NCBI RefSeq assembly: GCF_003666245.1
Contig: NZ_MJLZ01000008.1
Coordinates: forward strand, 1 to 64,000
Direction: 5' to 3'
DNA length: 64,000 nucleotides
Origin: Brenneria alni
GTDB taxonomy: Bacteria > Pseudomonadota > Gammaproteobacteria > Enterobacterales > Enterobacteriaceae
This document shows positions 61,130 through 64,000 of this stretch, piece by piece. How positions within the stretch are numbered: the first letter of the stretch is position 1; every line of letters begins with the position of its first letter. The notes under the pieces are model-generated. The model did no database searches, had not been told where the DNA came from, and saw only the letters and a list, made by a program, of their open reading frames with translations. Made by a program: the position numbers and the translations under genes.

Positions 61130-61858
61130 ATGCCTGAAAATGATATTTTTGTTGATGAGATAATTAGGCGTATCGAAGATTGCGCTACGCGGCCGTTCCT
61201 GTGTCGTTGTGATGATGGAAACCTCTATGTGGTCAAGGGATGGCCGGGCGTTCCAAACAATCAACTGATTGCTGAATGGGTTGCCGCTAACCTGGCAAAA
61301 AAACTTAATTTGTCCATACCGGATTTTTCTCTTGTCTATGTTAGCGCCGAGTTAACAGAATATGTTCCTGACTGGAAAAGCGATCTGGGTGAAGGCTACG
61401 CTTTTGGTATGCAATACATTGATGGAGTGTCGCCACTGACCTATCAGCAAGCCCATCATAATGTTGATTTGCAATCGCAAAAAGATATATATCTCTTTGA
61501 TAGATGGATAGTTAATGCTGATAGAACCCTTACTCAGATGGGCGGCAATGTCAATATCATATTTGATTACTTAAAAAACAGACATTACCTTATTGACCAT
61601 AACCTGGCCTTCGATCATCATCCAGGTGACGTCTTTGACTACCACGTCTACGGCCCTAAAAACAGAGAGTGGCACTATGACATAGTGGACAAACTGGAAG
61701 GTCTAGATAAGATTAGTGATTTTCAAGTAACTTTGGATGCAGCTATCAACACAATTCCTGAATATTGGATTACTGATGACACCAACGAATTTGTGGAATT
61801 GATGCGTAATCTCTTGTCCAGAGGAAGAGATAAGCAATTTTGGAGTGATCTCACATGA
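61130..61858 (+). CDS. HipA-like kinase domain protein (HipA_2 type)
   Basis: 242 residues. Kinase elements: VVKGWPG with Lys36, catalytic loop DRWIVNADRT (Asp124, Asn129, Asp131), and metal-binding Asp156 in YLIDHNLAFDHH. The protein is shorter than toxin HipA and lacks its N-terminal domain. Overlaps the DUF3037 gene by four bases, and follows cI by 106 bases in the same direction: the position of rexA in lambda. Likely made in the lysogen. A role in defence or growth control is inferred. Confidence 0.8.
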   Translation: MPENDIFVDEIIRRIEDCATRPFLCRCDDGNLYVVKGWPGVPNNQLIAEWVAANLAKKLNLSIPDFSLVYVSAELTEYVPDWKSDLGEGYAFGMQYIDGVSPLTYQQAHHNVDLQSQKDIYLFDRWIVNADRTLTQMGGNVNIIFDYLKNRHYLIDHNLAFDHHPGDVFDYHVYGPKNREWHYDIVDKLEGLDKISDFQVTLDAAINTIPEYWITDDTNEFVELMRNLLSRGRDKQFWSDLT

Positions 61859-62670
61859 CACCATGTTTGTATAGCATAGTACGCTATGCACCGTTTGCGG
61901 AAACTGAAGAGTTTGCCAATATCGGTGTGGTTTTGTGTGCGGTGAAGAAAAAAGAGCTATTTTTTTTGCTAACCCAAAGCAACGATTCTCGTATTAATGC
62001 CTTTTTTCGTGACGATACCATTTTCCCTTTGGCAAAAGATGCTATCAATCGAGAGTTGAAACTAGCTCAAACGCTAACGCCTACAATTAAAACGGTTGAG
62101 AATGTTTCTTACTTTTTTAATAACCTAACAGCAAAAAAAGAATCTATTTTTCACTTCAGTAGCGTCAGAAGTATTTTAACACGTGATCCGCAGCAGGAAG
62201 TAAAATTGCTCTATGATCGTTTTATCAATCACTGTGACTACAATAAAGAGCGCCGGGAAGAAATACTTACAAGGGAATTAAAAAATAGACTGAATTCTTA
62301 TGATGAGCTAAAAAATATTTTTAAAAAAGAAGTGATTGGTGGTGATCTAACCCGATTTACGATGCCGTTCGTTGCCAAGAAAGATGAAGATATCCTGTGC
62401 GCCATCAAACCACTGGCTTTTGTTCAAAAAGAGCCAGGGAAAATGATGGAGCACTGCGACTCTTGGGTCGCCAGGGTTGTCAGAGCTGCGAATGAAAATT
62501 TGCTGAACTTATCGAACATACTGTTCACGATTGATGGACAAAAAAATCCAACAAATTCCGAGTCTAAAGCAATGGACGAGATACGCCGGACGTTTGATAG
62601 AAACAACATTATTCATCTTAAACACGATGATGAATCGGCTATCGTGTCTTTTGCAAAAGCTGCGTTGTAA
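61855..62670 (+). CDS. DUF3037 family protein
   Basis: 271 residues: MTPCLYSIVRYAPFAETEEFANIGVVLCAVKKKELFFLLTQSNDSRINAFF is the DUF3037 start (Y-S-x-V-R-Y, E-x-x-N-I-G-V-V). A charged helical C-terminal half follows. DUF3037 genes are typically paired with a HipA-like gene, as here (four-base overlap). No activity is known to me. It is in the rexB position; a terminator follows. Confidence 0.8.
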   Translation: MTPCLYSIVRYAPFAETEEFANIGVVLCAVKKKELFFLLTQSNDSRINAFFRDDTIFPLAKDAINRELKLAQTLTPTIKTVENVSYFFNNLTAKKESIFHFSSVRSILTRDPQQEVKLLYDRFINHCDYNKERREEILTRELKNRLNSYDELKNIFKKEVIGGDLTRFTMPFVAKKDEDILCAIKPLAFVQKEPGKMMEHCDSWVARVVRAANENLLNLSNILFTIDGQKNPTNSESKAMDEIRRTFDRNNIIHLKHDDESAIVSFAKAAL

Positions 62671-62682
62671 GTAACCTCTTTA

Positions 62683-62707
62683 CATCCCGCCCCGGCGGGA
62701 TTTTTTA
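62683..62707. terminator. Terminator between DUF3037 and the convergent membrane gene
   Basis: ATCCCGCC-cc-GGCGGGAT followed by TTTTT on the + strand; ends the cI-HipA-DUF3037 transcript. Confidence 0.75.
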
Positions 62708-62719
62708 CCTGATAAATCA

Positions 62720-63091
62720 TCAGCTACTTTTCAAAATCGAAATCAACATCGACACCAAGTAAAGCCCATCCCACATTGAGAGTACCCCGATAATCAAGCA
62801 AAAAAGCGCGAGCATCCTCAGCAAAAGGGCCTTCACTCTACCGAATAGCTCCCGAGCAAGTCGCCAGAAACCAAACCCAATGTTTGTAGTGTAGAGCCCA
62901 TAAAAGAAAGTCAGCCCTGCGGCAACACTTACCCCAAAGACACCACCAAAATTCAACATAAAGGCATAGTTGACTACAGCGAGAAGAAGCGCTGCCACAA
63001 GGTGTCCAAAGGTTGTACTTACCCCGTAATCTCCTCTCGATAATTTTAATAACCAATTGTTATTTTTAATATTTTTCGAACGTGAGGTCAT
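62720..63091 (-). CDS. Phage membrane protein, 123 residues
   Basis: MTSRSKNIKNNNWLLKLSRGDYGVSTTFGHLVAALLLAVVNYAFML...: a basic N-terminus followed by three likely helices (about 27-45, 48-70, 90-115). AGGAAG precedes the ATG. It is divergent from pL and convergent with DUF3037. Proteins like this at this place often act in superinfection exclusion, but no family is recognised. Confidence 0.65.
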   Translation of the reverse strand: MTSRSKNIKNNNWLLKLSRGDYGVSTTFGHLVAALLLAVVNYAFMLNFGGVFGVSVAAGLTFFYGLYTTNIGFGFWRLARELFGRVKALLLRMLALFCLIIGVLSMWDGLYLVSMLISILKSS

Positions 63092-63210
63092 CGTTTTTCT
63101 TCCTTAAACACTAATCCAATCAATCCATGTAGATAAATCTTATACCACCAATCAAAAGAAAAATAAATTACTTATAAAAACAACCACATATATAATTAAA
63201 ACCAACAAAA

Positions 63211-63251
63211 ACAACTTTGGTATTGACATTAAAAACAACTAAAGTTTTAAT
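63211..63251 (+). promoter_or_regulatory. pL promoter with CI operators
   Basis: TTGACA (63223-63228), 17-bp spacer, TTTAAT (63246-63251). The operator ACAACTAAAGTTTT (63235-63248) lies within the promoter and differs at one base from the pR operator; ACAACTTTGGTATT (63211-63224) lies just before. Drives the N-like gene. Confidence 0.75.
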
Positions 63252-63271
63252 AAGCTCATCCCAACCGGGAT

Positions 63272-63283
63272 CGCTCTTTAACA
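63272..63283 (+). promoter_or_regulatory. nut boxA in the N leader
   Basis: CGCTCTTTAACA equals the consensus boxA bound by NusB/S10. A candidate boxB stem CGGT/ACCG (63308-63323) lies 25 bases further. A longer stem, TTATCACC (63350-63357) / GGTGATAA (63382-63389), stands right before the N ribosome-binding site and holds a boxA-like CGCTCTTGT in its loop. Confidence 0.7.
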
Positions 63284-63406
63284 GTCAGGTTAAGTTTCAC
63301 ACATCAACGGTCCGCATGTACCGGTGAGACGGCTACGGCTAAACCATGCTTATCACCAGTGCGCTCTTGTGAGGGCGTAGCGGTGATAACTGTAGAGGAC
63401 TGACCA

Positions 63407-63676
63407 ATGACCAAACCACGTAAAAAACGCTCTGCAATTGCAAAGCAACGCATGGAACACATTCAGCGCATCGCCCAACGCAAAAGCGACCGCATAGCAA
63501 AAGCTGTTCTGGTTACTGTTCGCTGTAAACCAATGCCTGATCTCCCTGCTCCCCGCAAAAAATCGCGTTCTGGCAAGCCCAATGACGGCAGTGATCCTGA
63601 TCGCTACGTTGGATACTCAGCAGCCGGACGGCAGAAAATGCGCGGAAGCAGTACCATTCCCCGCGGCGTTTACTGA
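63407..63676 (+). CDS. N: N-like transcription antitermination protein
   Basis: 89 residues. Arg/Lys-rich N-terminus (MTKPRKKRSAIAKQRMEHIQRIAQRKSDRIAK), as expected for nut RNA binding, and a C-terminus GRQKMRGSSTIPRGVY that resembles the end of lambda N (GRQKIKGKSIPLI). First gene behind pL with boxA in its leader. GAGGACTGACCA is its ribosome-binding leader. Two terminators follow directly, as expected for N-controlled early genes. Confidence 0.78.
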   Translation: MTKPRKKRSAIAKQRMEHIQRIAQRKSDRIAKAVLVTVRCKPMPDLPAPRKKSRSGKPNDGSDPDRYVGYSAAGRQKMRGSSTIPRGVY

Positions 63677-63690
63677 ACAAAATAAAATCA

Positions 63691-63779
63691 AGCTCACTAC
63701 GGTGGGCTTTTTTTTCGCCCAAAGCGAATTTTACGCCTCACCAGGCAAAACGCAGGTCACCTTCGGGTGGCCTTTTTTA
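63691..63779 (+). terminator. Two tandem terminators after N
   Basis: First: AGCTCAC-tac(g)-GTGGGCT with eight T (63691-63715). Second: AGGTCACC-TTCG-GGTGGCCT with six T (63754-63779). They form the tL-type block between N and the next gene. Confidence 0.75.
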
Positions 63780-63802
63780 TTGCTCTTAAAAAGGTAAAAA
63801 CC

Positions 63803-64000
63803 ATGTCCAACATTGCACTAACCCCCGTTAAATCATCACAGATCCACAGCATCGGCCACGACCCGGCAACCAACACGCTGGCCATTCGTTTCAACGGTCG
63901 CAATAACGCGCCGGGAAGCCTTTATCACTACAGCAATGTGAGCAGCGAAGACTTTGCAGCGTTCTCCGGCGCCGAGTCCGTTGGCTCCCATTTCTATCGC
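63803..64000 (+). CDS. KTSC-domain protein, cut by the window end
   Basis: First 66 residues seen: MSNIALTPVKSSQIHSIGHDPATNTLAIRFNGRNNAPGSLYHYSNVSSEDFAAFSGAESVGSHFYR. The V-K-S-S-Q-I-x-x-I-G-x-D and L-Y-H-Y-x-x-V phrases are those of KTSC domains, common in phage early regions. AAAGG precedes the ATG. The gene continues past 64000. Confidence 0.8.
   Translation, partial: MSNIALTPVKSSQIHSIGHDPATNTLAIRFNGRNNAPGSLYHYSNVSSEDFAAFSGAESVGSHFYR

Overview
The window is a piece of an Enterobacterales chromosome with most of a lambdoid prophage inserted in it. The host part (about 1-15,400) has the gene neighbourhoods asr-ydgU-ydgD, hrpA-azoR and ynbE-ydbH-ldhA-ydbJ, an ERIC element, and an RstA-type box in front of asr. 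Together these point to a gamma-proteobacterial enteric, probably a soft-rot or tree-pathogen relative (Pectobacteriaceae such as Brenneria, Dickeya, Pectobacterium or Lonsdalea). The genus is a guess. 

Host region: the end of an MFS transporter; asr, ydgU and ydgD, with a small non-autonomous mobile element between asr and ydgU; a GAF/degenerate-GGDEF/EAL c-di-GMP protein; an EcsC-family protein; an unrecognised 140-residue protein; an ERIC copy; hrpA; azoR; ynbE/ydbH with ydbL missing; ldhA; and a DUF333 lipoprotein. 

Prophage region (about 15,700 to beyond 64,000; integrase not in view): nearly all genes run leftward, from immunity near 60-63 kb to the left end near 16 kb. Read in the direction of expression: pL, an N-like antiterminator with nut boxA, and cI with an accessory HipA-like kinase/DUF3037 pair in the rex position; then pR and cro; O/P replication genes with iterons inside O; an RdgC-FtsK-gamma fusion; adenine and cytosine DNA methyltransferases; a nin-like nuclease block; a Rap1a-type immunity gene; a Bro-N protein; a Q-type antiterminator; a pinholin/SAR-endolysin/Rz/Rz1 lysis cassette; TerS, TerL and portal; scaffold; an N4-gp56-type capsid protein; connector and tail genes; internal virion proteins; a P22-like immI locus (arc/ant against mnt) with two exported-protein genes; a KilA-N gene; and a 2,612-residue large polyvalent (LPD38-type) protein. 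The set of structural genes fits a podovirus-like virion. 

The most unusual signals are the following. (1) A promoter-terminator module downstream of Q is repeated four times along the late operon (near 48.6, 42.0, 35.0 and 25.2 kb). Each has a -35-like hexamer, a 17-bp spacer, a TAAATT -10 and a terminator stem directly downstream, as expected of Q-dependent late promoters. (2) A solitary type I-E CRISPR repeat lies right after the stop codon of a small gene beside the ant operon, a candidate RNA anti-CRISPR. (3) A small element is present in both host and prophage, each time flanked by a duplicated terminator-like hairpin. (4) There are accessory genes at classical superinfection-exclusion positions: HipA-like kinase + DUF3037 next to cI, and an RcsF-like lipoprotein at the sieA position.
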